Below are positions 46,201 through 55,442 of a stretch of 64,000 nucleotides of DNA, one piece after another. The DNA comes from UBA6163 sp041753075 (lineage in GTDB: Bacteria > Planctomycetota > Planctomycetia > Pirellulales > Pirellulaceae). A program made the translations under genes and the position numbers. Below the pieces are notes generated by a model, which did no database searches, was not told the DNA's origin, and saw only the letters and a program-made list of their open reading frames with translations. The DNA lies in contig JBGSVE010000114.1 in NCBI GenBank assembly GCA_041753075.1, positions 28,379-92,378 of the forward strand, in the 5' to 3' direction. Position 1 is the stretch's first letter, and each line of letters begins with the position of its first letter.

Positions 46201-46453
46201 TGCATCGCTCCAAGCAGCGATCGCGGTTGGCAACATCAAGGAGGCACGCCGCGCGGCGCACACGCTGAAGTCTTGCCTCAAGTACGTCGCACCGCCGGAA
46301 GATTGGCAGGTCGCTCTCGAGATCGAGAACGCCGCACAAGTCGATGACCTCGAATCGAGTGCGACGTTGGTTCCCAGCGCGCTGGCGATTGGCCGCCTCT
46401 GGACCGACAGATTGACACATTTTTTGAAGCAACAAACGGAAAGTGGGAACTAG
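43265..46453 (+). CDS. hybrid sensor histidine kinase (PAS-PAS-HisKA-HATPase-REC-HPt)
   Basis: 1062 residues. About three to four N-terminal membrane helices (residues 12-110), a coiled coil, two PAS domains (about 180-285 and 290-435), HisKA with His453 (MASVSHEIRTPLGG), HATPase (VVINLAGNAIKFT; FEQGDSGTTRRYGGTGLGLS), a degenerate receiver (about 690-770; no acidic pair), a true receiver with Asp857 (DCVLMDLQMPEMDG) and an HPt domain with His999 (ARRAAHTLKS). The architecture is a complete phosphorelay in one chain (ArcB/BarA-like). No response regulator is adjacent. The signal is unknown. Confidence 0.93.
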   Translation: MKSFSMIRFHTTTFWVFVSIVIAIADFLLPPTSAVCVAQIILQLIASRWLVARRFAILSIWLMVAIVVPAILHIAIEYRAAGVFPNIFTQGDGLLRAWSLATVTVSVGFIAEQQRVRRRRLVLRQQLQRNVRRRTAQVKRINEALRREVARRQATQQLLMRTETHLQSLAQRMQLQVLRKDTDGVITYANEAFCRGVGRSISDVIGSTDGELYPPATAAKYRDDDAQVMASGIPVDHVESHPTADGKTGWVQVFKAPEYDSNDKCTGIQMVFWDVTDTYRRTAELRRSEARKRAIFEAAREAVMLVDDQGRIVEANPAAQTLLGAGAGSLAGCLIESVAVPESTVSPSSEEDTNPTSDGVNITERPWVRRAAMQWRELPTSERREMTVRREDGFAFPAEISVHPIPLENAHGLAVFIRDVTLRHQAIRALREAKLAAEEASRIKSEFMASVSHEIRTPLGGITGSAELLSRMEALPARANQYVSMIRQSAELLSAVIGDILDFSSIEAGRLQIDPAPTDLYQCVGEAFRCLATRAADKDVELVLSIQPGVPREVLVDAKRLRQVVINLAGNAIKFTPRGHVLLRLACSATEPGEIQLEMIDSGIGIPLDRQAKIFEPFEQGDSGTTRRYGGTGLGLSISDKLVRRMGGRIEVTSRPGHGSTFRCTLPLPASGNATNEPVVASRQSIEQSIAVEIGNALQRKAVTETLIGRGFRVECDAKLIIADIGGIRRDELEGSKLIWLSRVDDEAVPAGRTPNAILFKPVLPDELLTTIGDLMAPSPIAVPHGSRRTKLDPPGVDSTTSVTRNGRLLVVDDSEVNRTVIREFLVQAGYVTDIVCSGADAILATQGKTYDCVLMDLQMPEMDGIETMQQIVRQCDYLRTSRPPFVALTAHATDEHQSRCLAAGMKSFLVKPIEPVKLIETIAKIVAPQASAIEQANSAADEVLPPAWQAKLLKSSGGDRRTMVSLAAAFVEEVPQLCASLQAAIAVGNIKEARRAAHTLKSCLKYVAPPEDWQVALEIENAAQVDDLESSATLVPSALAIGRLWTDRLTHFLKQQTESGN

Positions 46454-46535
46454 ATTGGCGCGATAGTTGCCTAATAGGTAGTGAAACAACGTGCTGCTGT
46501 CACGTTGACAGAGCGAAACTCCTTTTGGCAGGACG

Positions 46536-47183
46536 ATGGTCCAATCTTTAGTCGGTAATGTGCTGGTTGCGTCCACACTCATCAATGAGCCGATGTTTGC
46601 TCATGGCGTTTGTTTAATGATGCATCACGATGAACAAGGTGCCGTGGCGGTGATGCTCAATCGCCCCATCAATCCATCGCCCAGCGAGCTGGTCAATTTG
46701 CTTTTGGGCCAGACCACCCAGGGCGAGGATGGGCCGAAGGCCAACGTTAAATCTTCGTCGCGACTACCACAAACCGCTAATCTTCCGTCCACTCCGCTCC
46801 AAGGGAATGCTGCTGGCGTGGGAATGATCCACTTCGGCGGCCCGTTGTCTGGTCCGGTTGTCGCCATCCACCGCGCGCCGGGATTGGCCGAAGCACAGAC
46901 GGCTGTTGGCATTTACGTCGCTGCTCAGCGCGAACATTTGGAACAACTTGTCCGCGAAAATCCCGGCGATTTTCGCTTAATCATTGGCCATACGGGCTGG
47001 CCCGCAGGTCAGCTCGACGCTGAAATTGACGCTGGGTTTTGGCATGTGCTGCCGGCAACAGCGGACATGGTTTTTCAGTGCGAAAGTGACTTGTGGCCGT
47101 TGCTGGTGCGTCGCGCGACCGGCACCTCAGTGGCTCGCTGGGTAGGTGCCGAGGGTAACTCGGTTGCCTTCGTGAACAATTAA
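46536..47183 (+). CDS. YqgE/AlgH family protein
   Basis: A 215-residue UPF0301 protein: VLVASTLINEPMFAHGVCLM at the start, AVAVMLNRPINPSPSELVN and GMIHFGGPLSGPVVAIHRAP, then FRLIIGHTGWPAGQLDAEI. The family has no assigned biochemical role; AlgH was first linked to alginate regulation. Residues 55-85 are a low-complexity insertion. Lies 82 bases behind the histidine kinase. Confidence 0.9.
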   Translation: MVQSLVGNVLVASTLINEPMFAHGVCLMMHHDEQGAVAVMLNRPINPSPSELVNLLLGQTTQGEDGPKANVKSSSRLPQTANLPSTPLQGNAAGVGMIHFGGPLSGPVVAIHRAPGLAEAQTAVGIYVAAQREHLEQLVRENPGDFRLIIGHTGWPAGQLDAEIDAGFWHVLPATADMVFQCESDLWPLLVRRATGTSVARWVGAEGNSVAFVNN

Positions 47184-47266
47184 GCAGCCGCTCAGCCCTG
47201 ACAATCGCCCAGGTCTCGCTTTACACTATCGCGTCTTTACTCTGACACGTATCTGATCGTAGCGCC

Positions 47267-47680
47267 GTGAAACCTGTACCTGACGACGAACCGAAACGCT
47301 TTCACATCCAGCGGAGACGATTGGGCGAAATCAAATTCCTTCGGCCCGACGGAGATTTCGGATTTATCGAAGCGGAAGATTTCCGCGAAGATGTATTTTT
47401 TCACAAGTCGGTTTGGCATGGTGAGCTGAACGGTCGCCGGCGTGAGTTGAAGGTTGGCATTTATGTCGAATTTGAAATCGACGAAGACTACCGGGCCAAA
47501 GAAAAAAAGCTTCGCGCCAAGATCGTCAAGCCAACGATGCGTCCGATGGGCAAGCGGCTGTCGGGTCGCGATACACCGCACCTAGTGAATAAGCATCATC
47601 CCAAGGCTCGGCAAAAGCGACCCACGTGGCGCGGTGGGGATGGTCCAGTGCCGCCCCAGCCGGAATCACCGACGCCCTAG
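47267..47680 (+). CDS. cold-shock-domain-like protein
   Basis: 137 residues from GTG 47267. An OB-fold cold-shock pattern spans residues 17-75: GEIKFLRPDGDFGFIEAEDF (RNP1-like GDFGFI), REDVFFHKSVW (RNP2-like VFFH), then VGIYVEFEIDEDYRAKEKKL. The basic, Pro-rich tail is disordered. Likely binds RNA or single-stranded DNA. Larger and more divergent than CspA (about 70 residues). Confidence 0.8.
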   Translation: MKPVPDDEPKRFHIQRRRLGEIKFLRPDGDFGFIEAEDFREDVFFHKSVWHGELNGRRRELKVGIYVEFEIDEDYRAKEKKLRAKIVKPTMRPMGKRLSGRDTPHLVNKHHPKARQKRPTWRGGDGPVPPQPESPTP

Positions 47681-47695
47681 CAATAGGCCTCAAAC

Positions 47696-47749
47696 GTAGT
47701 GGTTCTTGTTAAAGAGCCGTAGGCATAGATCTTTAACAAGATCCACTAC
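47696..47749. repeat. 19-bp-stem hairpin between convergent genes
   Basis: Arms 47696-47714 and 47731-47749 (GTAGTGGATCTTGTTAAAG, one mismatch) with a 16-base loop. It spans the stop of the minus-strand gene and lies 15 bases after the plus-strand stop, so it can terminate both. The same sequence style recurs as intergenic repeats in planctomycete genomes as far as I recall; that is not verifiable here. Confidence 0.65.
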
Positions 47750-49647
47750 GGTGCCGTGTCCGTTGACTTGGCTTGAGGCTTCGCACCGCCAGCGGTCGCT
47801 GCCGTCACCTCGGCTTCGAGGTCGCGAATCAACTTTGAATTGATGTTGTTAACTAGCATCTCGCGTGTCTGGGCAAACATCGAATCGATCTTGCGCTGCT
47901 CACCGCTGTTGCGTCCTTTAATTTGGACAACTTTCTTCGCCATGTCACCGGCTATCACTTCATAAGTTGGTTCGTCGCGAAGCGCGTCTAGCAGATCCTT
48001 TGCCTCGGCAAGTTGTCCTTTCTCCAGACGTGACCGAATTCGCGCGCCCAAGAGCGTACGGATGGCGATCAAATCGACGATGGCGTTTTGTGTACCGCGA
48101 ATGTAGGCCTCGGCGCGTAGCCGTTGGTCGTCACCCACCAAATCAGCGACTTCGACCTCGTTAAGCCCTGGCACAATTGGCAAGCGAGCCAAAATTGCTC
48201 CGCCGTTTTTGACATACAACAACCGCATCGGATCATCGGTTTTGGTAATGAGAATGCGACCGCTCCAATCGGTTCGTCCGACCGGTGTCATGTCGATGGA
48301 ATCGAGCTCTTTCTCGTACAGTTCGTATCCAATGAGCGGTTCGTTGGGATTACCGGCGGCATGCAGACGGATTGTGCTTTGCGCCAACGCGGGCCGGGTT
48401 CTAAGTGCGACCCGAAAAGTGCGTTTGTTTTGACGGCCCTGCAATCCGCCGGCGCGGCCTGCGTACAAGTCCATATCGAGCCGCGCACCGTCCACTTTGG
48501 TGACATGCAGAAACGCCCATGGCAGCGGTCCGATCGCGATCGGGTTTCCATTGCGGTCGTCTTTGCGAACCATCGGTTGCAGAAACTCACCGGACTTGAT
48601 CAGCGCGGGGTTGTCCTCGTCGACAATCAATTTTGCCGCGCGAGTTACGCCAACGGCGGTCTTCTGACCGGCATCCTCGATGCGCACAATTGGCGCGAAC
48701 GCGGCAACGATTGCTTGGCCAACCACATTCGCCAGTGACGGATAATTCAACGCTTCGGCGCGCTGCACTGCGGAGAAGTGCCGCATCAAGCAATCCAGCT
48801 CGGCGACTTGGACCCGCAGCGGCATCGAGCGACAATCAATATGCACGACGAAGATTTTGTCATGGTCCTGCACATCCTCCATCACAAGGTCATCGATCGG
48901 CAGTCGCACGATCTTGGCTTCGGGCGATTTCAACATCGCCGCCATCCCACGACTTAGCAGCACGGCTTCGACGTTTTCATTTTTCCAGGATTCGGCCAAG
49001 GCTACCGAATCGCCATCCATTCTTTGCAGAATCGGACTAAGACCATCCAGCGTGGGATTGCCGTTTTCATTTCCACGGCGATTCACTTCGGCGATCCGGT
49101 CGCCGGTTGACTTGAGACTCTTGACGAACCTCGCGACGTCGGCCGCGACGCGAATTCGCGCGGCCTCGCGGTGATCGCGCTTAACGGCAACGACCGGGTC
49201 CGATGCGGTGATCGATTCATAAGTCATCGCCGCAAAATCACGATCGGCGATGGCTTGGACGGCGGTGGGAGCAGCGGTGATCGATAATCGCCAAATCGCG
49301 GCAAAGGATCGATCAAAGTATTCGGTCAGCGGCTTCGATAGTTTTGCGGCGGTGGCCTGCGAACCGTTACTGGTGATCCAAACGCGGACACGGTATGGCG
49401 AATAGTCCCACGGTTCTTCGGAGGGCGGAGAGGTTTCCTGCGGCGTAACTTCGGTCTCAGAGACGACGCCAGGCGAAGACTCGGCGGTGGTGCTCGTATC
49501 GGTCGCTGCTGGGTTCGTTTCATCAGCCACCGAGGCGGCCACATTAGCGGTTGGTTCCACGTCTGCGGCGCTTGCGTTGGTGATGCTGAGCACCGCGATA
49601 GCGACGATGCAACATCGCATCAATTGTGACCACGTCGACGAATTCAT
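47746..49647 (-). CDS. secreted protein of unknown function, last gene of the ExbB/ExbD cluster
   Basis: A 633-residue protein with signal peptide (MRCCIVAIAVLSITNASAAD, residues 10-29), a Thr/Ser/Glu/Pro-rich linker (about 30-90) and a large unrecognised globular part. The C-terminal third has a helical region (LLGARIRSRLEKGQLAEAKD). Its start overlaps the stop of the upstream solute-binding-like gene by one base, so translation is coupled and it probably shares that system's job. The motif WDYSPYRVRVWITS marks the domain start. Confidence 0.75.
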   Translation of the reverse strand: MNSSTWSQLMRCCIVAIAVLSITNASAADVEPTANVAASVADETNPAATDTSTTAESSPGVVSETEVTPQETSPPSEEPWDYSPYRVRVWITSNGSQATAAKLSKPLTEYFDRSFAAIWRLSITAAPTAVQAIADRDFAAMTYESITASDPVVAVKRDHREAARIRVAADVARFVKSLKSTGDRIAEVNRRGNENGNPTLDGLSPILQRMDGDSVALAESWKNENVEAVLLSRGMAAMLKSPEAKIVRLPIDDLVMEDVQDHDKIFVVHIDCRSMPLRVQVAELDCLMRHFSAVQRAEALNYPSLANVVGQAIVAAFAPIVRIEDAGQKTAVGVTRAAKLIVDEDNPALIKSGEFLQPMVRKDDRNGNPIAIGPLPWAFLHVTKVDGARLDMDLYAGRAGGLQGRQNKRTFRVALRTRPALAQSTIRLHAAGNPNEPLIGYELYEKELDSIDMTPVGRTDWSGRILITKTDDPMRLLYVKNGGAILARLPIVPGLNEVEVADLVGDDQRLRAEAYIRGTQNAIVDLIAIRTLLGARIRSRLEKGQLAEAKDLLDALRDEPTYEVIAGDMAKKVVQIKGRNSGEQRKIDSMFAQTREMLVNNINSKLIRDLEAEVTAATAGGAKPQAKSTDTAP

Positions 49648-51974
49648 TAGAAATTTAACCGCCAGCGTTCAACGTTTTGATAAAGCGAAACAATGTCGCG
49701 TCCGACGCCCGTCAATTCGCGCCGGTAGGCAAACGAGTCGACCACCTGCCACAGCGGAATGATCGGCAACTCGTGGCTGGTGATCGAGTGCAGATCATTG
49801 AGTCGTTCGCGAACATCTCGCCAATTATTCGCGTTCTCGAGCCGCCGCAATCCCAGGCCGATCAATTGGTCTTGGCTTTGTGCCAAACCATCGGGCCCCA
49901 GCACGCGCCGCGCGTCGATGATTGGTTCCCAAACTGCGGCGGCCACATAGACGATGTCTGCCGTGCCCGGTTCCGGCCATGTCTTGCCAACGCCAAGCGA
50001 TACAATTTCAATGGGCAACTTGATCGCTTCCCACTGCGTCTTGATGGCTTCGCAGGCGATTCGCGAAAGATCATCAGCGGGCACGGCCAACCGAATCGGT
50101 TCGACCTTAGGTGCGGGCAATTTCAACTTCGTCGCCATCGCTTCCAGCTGCTTCGTCGCAACGACCATCAACAAACTGGCCAGTTGCGGTTGGTACGAAC
50201 GAGTCTCGACGCGTTCATCGTAGGCATAGGCAAGTGGGTCATCGGCTTCGACGCCGGCGGGAAACGGACCGGAGATCACGCGACAACCAGCTACCTGCTG
50301 GTTTTCCATCAATTCGCCCTGCAGAATGTCTTCTCGATTGAGACCATATAAAAGTGCGCGGCGAAAATTTCGATCGCCGATGAATTGATGGTCCGAACAA
50401 GGCACCAACATGTGGACCGTCGGCAACGGAAAGTCCTCGACCACAATCGTCCGCGACTTGCGCAATCGTAGAGCGTCGGCGGGAAACAGATGATCGATCA
50501 TATCAATTTCACCACGGCGCAAACGCGCAATTGCGTCGGCAGCCGTTTCCATCTGCAGCTCGACGATCTCGCGCGGCTGCGTTTCATTGGCTGGTTCGCC
50601 GACCAATTTGAAACGAACTTCGTCCTCTGCGACCAACGAGCGTCCATAAGCACCCGTCGGTGATCCGGGAGCTTGGCCAATTAATTCGCCGTCGAGACGA
50701 ATCTGTAATAGGCAAGCCGGCAGCACGTTGGGTCGGCGCATGAAACAAGCCAATTGCTGTGGCCCGCGCAACGTGACCGAATCGACGGCGGCCGCCCACG
50801 GAGCGCTGTAGGCCGAGGAGCCTCGTTGGGCACGGGCCGCGATCATGTCGGCGATGGTTTGCGAATTGATGCCTTCAAGCGGCGGCCGCATTTTCTGCGG
50901 ATTGAGCGTCAAGCTGTATTCAAGCCGGTCCGGGCTTTGTTCGGCGTCACCCAAAATGAAATCGTATTCGCCACCCTCGGGTCCCGTTCCGCGCATCTCG
51001 AACAACGTGCGGTAAACCAATCGTCCGGCGCGGCGCGACGCCCAATTGTCAATTCGCGTTGGGTCCAACTCGGTCGCGGTTTGCAACACACCAATTCGAA
51101 CCAGCGGATAAGCGACTTCAATCTGTTTGACCAAATCTTTGCCGCCGGAGATATCGGGATACAGGAACAAACTCTCCAGCGCCAATTGCCGCGCAGTTCG
51201 CCAATCCTCTTGATCTCGCGCGGCGATTGCTTGCTCACGTTTTTCGGTCGCCATGGCAAGAAATTTCTTGTCCCAGATGGAAACCGAGTCGATCTCTTTC
51301 GATGGATAATCTTTCTTCAACCTTGCCAACAATCTTTGCGCTTGATCGAGTTTATTTTGCTCGAGCATCGTCTTCATGGTGCTGTCGGTGACCTTGCTGA
51401 TCACGTTCAAAACCAGATCGGTGCGAAACGTTGGGTTGTACCGCCGCAATTCTTCGAGCATCGCCAGCGTTTGGTCTAGCTCGCCGGATGAAAACCGTCG
51501 TGCCGCGTTGTTTAACAAAAACTCACTGCGCAACTCGCGCAACTTTGGCCGTGCCGGAAAATCGCGAATCAAAATTGCCAAGTACGGATAAGCACCGCTG
51601 AAGTCACCGGCTTTGATGCGCTCGGTCGTCTCCCGCTCGAGCCGTTCCTCCCACAAATCGATCGACTTGACGTCGGCCCACTTGGCGGCAAACTTTTGGG
51701 CTGGCAAACCGAGCACTTCGACCGCCAAATCACCCTTGGGAAATGGGTTCGGTAACTTGCGGCCCGGCAAATTCAGCGGTAGCACCTTCGCCCACCCACC
51801 GCCAGCTTCAGCGGTAAAGCGAATAATGTCGTGCGGCTCGGATTGCAACAGCGCAATGCCTTCTTCTTCGGGCTCACCCGACGTGGCAAAGTTACTCACC
51901 TGCGCTAGGCCAAGCGTCGGGTTCGCCGCAATCGCGAAGCACACCAAACCGAAAAGCAAAGACAACCGGATCAT
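49647..51974 (-). CDS. exported TPR plus family-5 solute-binding-like protein
   Basis: 775 residues. Signal peptide (residues 1-25), helical TPR-like repeats (about 100-290; RFSSGELDQTLAMLEELRRY), then a domain resembling family-5 (oligopeptide/nickel) ABC binding proteins from about 300: LVYRTLFEMRGTGPEGG, LEYSLTLNPQ, FRRALLYGLNREDILQGELM and LPIIPLWQVVDSFAYRREL. No ABC permease or ATPase is nearby, so it is probably not a transporter component; the fold may bind a peptide-like ligand for the ExbB/ExbD machine. Start overlaps the preceding stop by four bases. Confidence 0.8.
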   Translation of the reverse strand: MIRLSLLFGLVCFAIAANPTLGLAQVSNFATSGEPEEEGIALLQSEPHDIIRFTAEAGGGWAKVLPLNLPGRKLPNPFPKGDLAVEVLGLPAQKFAAKWADVKSIDLWEERLERETTERIKAGDFSGAYPYLAILIRDFPARPKLRELRSEFLLNNAARRFSSGELDQTLAMLEELRRYNPTFRTDLVLNVISKVTDSTMKTMLEQNKLDQAQRLLARLKKDYPSKEIDSVSIWDKKFLAMATEKREQAIAARDQEDWRTARQLALESLFLYPDISGGKDLVKQIEVAYPLVRIGVLQTATELDPTRIDNWASRRAGRLVYRTLFEMRGTGPEGGEYDFILGDAEQSPDRLEYSLTLNPQKMRPPLEGINSQTIADMIAARAQRGSSAYSAPWAAAVDSVTLRGPQQLACFMRRPNVLPACLLQIRLDGELIGQAPGSPTGAYGRSLVAEDEVRFKLVGEPANETQPREIVELQMETAADAIARLRRGEIDMIDHLFPADALRLRKSRTIVVEDFPLPTVHMLVPCSDHQFIGDRNFRRALLYGLNREDILQGELMENQQVAGCRVISGPFPAGVEADDPLAYAYDERVETRSYQPQLASLLMVVATKQLEAMATKLKLPAPKVEPIRLAVPADDLSRIACEAIKTQWEAIKLPIEIVSLGVGKTWPEPGTADIVYVAAAVWEPIIDARRVLGPDGLAQSQDQLIGLGLRRLENANNWRDVRERLNDLHSITSHELPIIPLWQVVDSFAYRRELTGVGRDIVSLYQNVERWRLNF

Positions 51975-54900
51975 TGTTCATCCACCGAATTGGGAATGGT
52001 GGTGATGTAAACAATGCCTTCGGCACCGGGGACCAGCAGGCCTTTGCCGACTTCAAGCGGCAGCGCCGACAACGGCTGGTTCAAATCCGTTTTGCCGGTC
52101 ATCATTCCCGACGCGGGGTCAATCATTGCAATCCAGCCCGCGCGGCTGGCAACCAACAATGAGCCGTTGATCAATTTTACGTTTCGCACCAATTCGCCCT
52201 TAAGCAACATCACCGGAGTCATCGCGGCTTTACCCGAGGCGTCGTAGCCGCGCAGCATTCCGTCATCGGTTTGCAACACCGCCAAGTCGCCGGCCGCAAA
52301 CGGTCCCCACGACACCCGGCCATCGAGCAACACGCGGGCGGATTCTTCCAGCGTCGCGGTGTCAAAGGTGAGCAACAGATCCGCCGAAGCTCCGCCGGCC
52401 GTCGCGATAATCGAATCGCCAACTCCCGCCATCGGCCCCAACAAATTCTCTTTCAGATCAACCGCCGCCAACTCGCGAATCTGTTCGCCAACCCGCAACC
52501 GGTACATCTTTTTGCGATCATCGGCGATCACGACTTGGCCATCCTCGCCGGTCAAAACAACGGGGTCGGTCCAGCGAACGAGTTTGTCGGGTTCACTTGG
52601 CGGTTGAAACGGACTGCCCAGCGCACGGCCTGTTTGCCAATCCATCAACACGATGCGCCCGCTGTTCAGTGGCAACATATAGCCATCGCCGACGATGACA
52701 CCGCGACCACCGGCCCGCGCCGGCGTGATTGCCAGCGTCATCAAGCGCAATTTTTCGCGCGCTCGCGATGGATCCAAAACACATATTTGACCACCTGATT
52801 CTTGATTCAACATCACGGCCCGTTGTTCATCGATCCACGTCGGATTCTCGAACCGCATCGCCACGCCTAGGCCACCTGGATTTTCAATCGGCCCCGACGT
52901 TGCGCCCGCAGCCAACGTTTGGCCATCGAGTTCATAAAGCGTCGCCTGGGAACTGATCGCGTAGAACCCCTTGCCATCGGGCCTGGGCGTTAACAAGGCA
53001 ACCGGCACACCGACATCGGTTTGCCAATAGGCGCGTCCGCTGACCGGATCTGCGGCGGTCACGCGAACACCAGAAGTGCCCCGCAGCACCCGAGCGTGAA
53101 TCAAAGTGTCTTCGATCAACACCGGCGCAGTGATAAAGGCATCGCCTTCGTGGTTAACCCAATCGCGCGGGATTCGGCCGGTGCTGACCTGCAATTCGAA
53201 TCGACCGATTCGAGTTCCGGTGACCCACATTTGGTTTTTTCCCACCGCCATCTGCGTGCTGGTCGCGCGATCGTAACTGGCAACCTGGTGCGCCGTTCGT
53301 GATACCTGCTCCGACGTTTTCGCTGATTGCTCGACGTCATAAACCGAGATTTCGCCGCGGTCGGTCAACACAATCAGGCGACGGCCCAGCACCATCACTG
53401 GCGGCACCATCACATTGCCTTCCAAGCGAAACGGCGGTTGCGCGATCGCCAATCCACCGCCTTGGGCGTCGCATTTCAGCACATGCATCAACGCAAAATC
53501 GATGCCCGCGTTCTCGAACACAAACACGTGACCGCCATCGGGACCTTGCAACGTCAATGGCGGAACCGCGATGGTGCCTTTGCCGTGACCGATGTAATAA
53601 CTTTCCGAACACTTGCCGTTGCGTTTGTCCAACACATACAAATTGCTATGATCGCCGGTCAAATACAACACCGCCGGACGCTCGCTGACTCCAGGGCTTT
53701 CTTCGAGCGGTTGGGGGATTTGTGTGACCCAGCGAGGCTCACCGCTTTCGGCGTCGAGCGAGATCAGTTTGCCGCTGGTTGTCGTTAAAAAGATATCACC
53801 ACGCTGGGAGATCGGTAGGCTGAACGGTTCACCGATCTTTGCTCGCCACCGAATCGAACCATCTTGGCCATCGGTTCGCTGGACCTCGAGCGCCTGCGAA
53901 TCGCACAGCAGCACACCTTCGCGCCCACTTGGATCAACCGGAGCCGGTGCGTAGTCTTGGCCCATGCCGACGTAACGACGCCACAGCAACTTTCCATCGG
54001 CGGCGTTGAACGCCAGGATCGAGCCGTGAACGCGCATGTAAACGATTTCATCACGCAAGCCCGGCGACGCTTCGCCGCTGCGGCTGGTCAAGACGATGTT
54101 CTTCACCGAGTCGGTAGCCAGCGGTTCAGTGGAGACTTCGGGCAGCTCGCGCGAAGTCTTGACTAATTCAAATTGAATCTTGCTGGCCGACTGGATCAAT
54201 TCAGTCAAGCGTGAATCGTTGCGCAGCTCAGGGTACTCGCGTAACAGTGCGATTCGCGTGTCATACGCTTTCTTGGTGTCCTTGGCTTCCAGCGACGCCT
54301 TCATGCTGGCGACCGATTCGTCCAACCGCAGATTGCGATTGATGTCGCGCTGGACTCGAGCGCGTGTTTCCGAAACGCCGAGCAAACGAGTGGCCAGCGC
54401 TTGTCGCGCCGTGCTGGTCACGTACGACGGGTTTTCCATCAGCTTGATTTGGCGATCTAAGTCGGCGAGCAATTGTTGCTTCTCCGTCGTCTCCTTCGCT
54501 TCACCAGCCGCCTTGGCAATGTTGTCCGCAACATCGACAAGTAGCGCCGCCAAGTTGTTTCGTTCTTCTTCGAGCCCTTCCTCGTTCTCAATCGCCGGCA
54601 GGATGCGTTCGGCTTCTTTCGTCGCGCGAGTCGGATCACTGAACTGAGCGTACTGATACAACTCGCACATCGCCAATCGTGTCCGCGCGATCGACGAGTG
54701 TTGATTCGCTTGGCCAAAGTTTTCCAGGAATGACTCGAAAGACTTCTGCGCCCCGGCGTAGCTCTGTTGGTCGTAGGCTTTGTTTGCCTGAGCGATCGTC
54801 TCGTCGGCATTGCCCTTGCTGAGCACGAAATACAGCGCCGCGCCGAAGAACAACAGTACCAACAACAACGCCGCGATGCCGTAGATCTTAAACGAATCCC

Positions 54901-55384
54901 AAATACTGACCGCTGGGTCGCGGACTTTCTTGCCCACATTGACTTTGCGTGTTCCCGACGCCGGCATCCCCGCATCGCCGTCGGTTATCGTTGCGACTTG
55001 GCCCGAACCGCCGCCAGACGCGGCGAATGCATTGCCGCCAGCACCTTGTCCCGCACTCAACGCATCTTCATCGACCATGACCGCGTCATCGTCGAACACT
55101 TCCACAACCGCTGCATCGTCGCCATCGATTAACGCCAAGTCATCGCCCGCATCAATGACCGCAACATCGCCGCTGTCATCGGGATACTCGCCATCGCGAA
55201 GTTCGCCGATCAATTTGGTGGCTTGAAACCGTGTCAATTGGCCGTTATCGACCAACAGCTTGGCGACGGCCTCGGGAGTGACTCGCGCGCCGCTTTGGGC
55301 AAGCTGCTCGCGCAACGCCTCAATGATCTCTTGATCAAGCAAGCCACGTCGTTCCAGTCGGTCTATAAGGTCCTTAGCCAGCAT
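51971..55384 (-). CDS. membrane-anchored PQQ-type beta-propeller protein with TPR stalk
   Basis: 1137 residues. A helical N-terminal module (MLAKDLIDRLERRGLLDQEI to about 70), an acidic linker, one membrane helix at about 168-190 (IAALLLVLLFFGAALYFVL), a TPR-like stalk (AYDQQSYAGAQKSFESFLEN) and a coil, then PQQ/quinoprotein-type repeats from about residue 440: VHGSILAFNAADGKLLWRRY, DIFLTTTSGKLISLDAESGE and PVSGRAYWQTDVG. The propeller is extracytoplasmic. It resembles BamB-like scaffolds in fold. Encoded between the ExbD genes and the binding-protein-like gene. Confidence 0.85.
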   Translation of the reverse strand: MLAKDLIDRLERRGLLDQEIIEALREQLAQSGARVTPEAVAKLLVDNGQLTRFQATKLIGELRDGEYPDDSGDVAVIDAGDDLALIDGDDAAVVEVFDDDAVMVDEDALSAGQGAGGNAFAASGGGSGQVATITDGDAGMPASGTRKVNVGKKVRDPAVSIWDSFKIYGIAALLLVLLFFGAALYFVLSKGNADETIAQANKAYDQQSYAGAQKSFESFLENFGQANQHSSIARTRLAMCELYQYAQFSDPTRATKEAERILPAIENEEGLEEERNNLAALLVDVADNIAKAAGEAKETTEKQQLLADLDRQIKLMENPSYVTSTARQALATRLLGVSETRARVQRDINRNLRLDESVASMKASLEAKDTKKAYDTRIALLREYPELRNDSRLTELIQSASKIQFELVKTSRELPEVSTEPLATDSVKNIVLTSRSGEASPGLRDEIVYMRVHGSILAFNAADGKLLWRRYVGMGQDYAPAPVDPSGREGVLLCDSQALEVQRTDGQDGSIRWRAKIGEPFSLPISQRGDIFLTTTSGKLISLDAESGEPRWVTQIPQPLEESPGVSERPAVLYLTGDHSNLYVLDKRNGKCSESYYIGHGKGTIAVPPLTLQGPDGGHVFVFENAGIDFALMHVLKCDAQGGGLAIAQPPFRLEGNVMVPPVMVLGRRLIVLTDRGEISVYDVEQSAKTSEQVSRTAHQVASYDRATSTQMAVGKNQMWVTGTRIGRFELQVSTGRIPRDWVNHEGDAFITAPVLIEDTLIHARVLRGTSGVRVTAADPVSGRAYWQTDVGVPVALLTPRPDGKGFYAISSQATLYELDGQTLAAGATSGPIENPGGLGVAMRFENPTWIDEQRAVMLNQESGGQICVLDPSRAREKLRLMTLAITPARAGGRGVIVGDGYMLPLNSGRIVLMDWQTGRALGSPFQPPSEPDKLVRWTDPVVLTGEDGQVVIADDRKKMYRLRVGEQIRELAAVDLKENLLGPMAGVGDSIIATAGGASADLLLTFDTATLEESARVLLDGRVSWGPFAAGDLAVLQTDDGMLRGYDASGKAAMTPVMLLKGELVRNVKLINGSLLVASRAGWIAMIDPASGMMTGKTDLNQPLSALPLEVGKGLLVPGAEGIVYITTIPNSVDEQ

Positions 55385-55442
55385 CGTTTATTGTTGTGTG
55401 CGGGTGTTGAAAAAGCAGTGATACACGTGGTCGCGCCGACGC

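Noticed and set aside
49647..51974. A complete ABC peptide importer.
   Set aside because: Only a binding-protein-like domain is present; no permease or ATPase gene lies within 15 kb.
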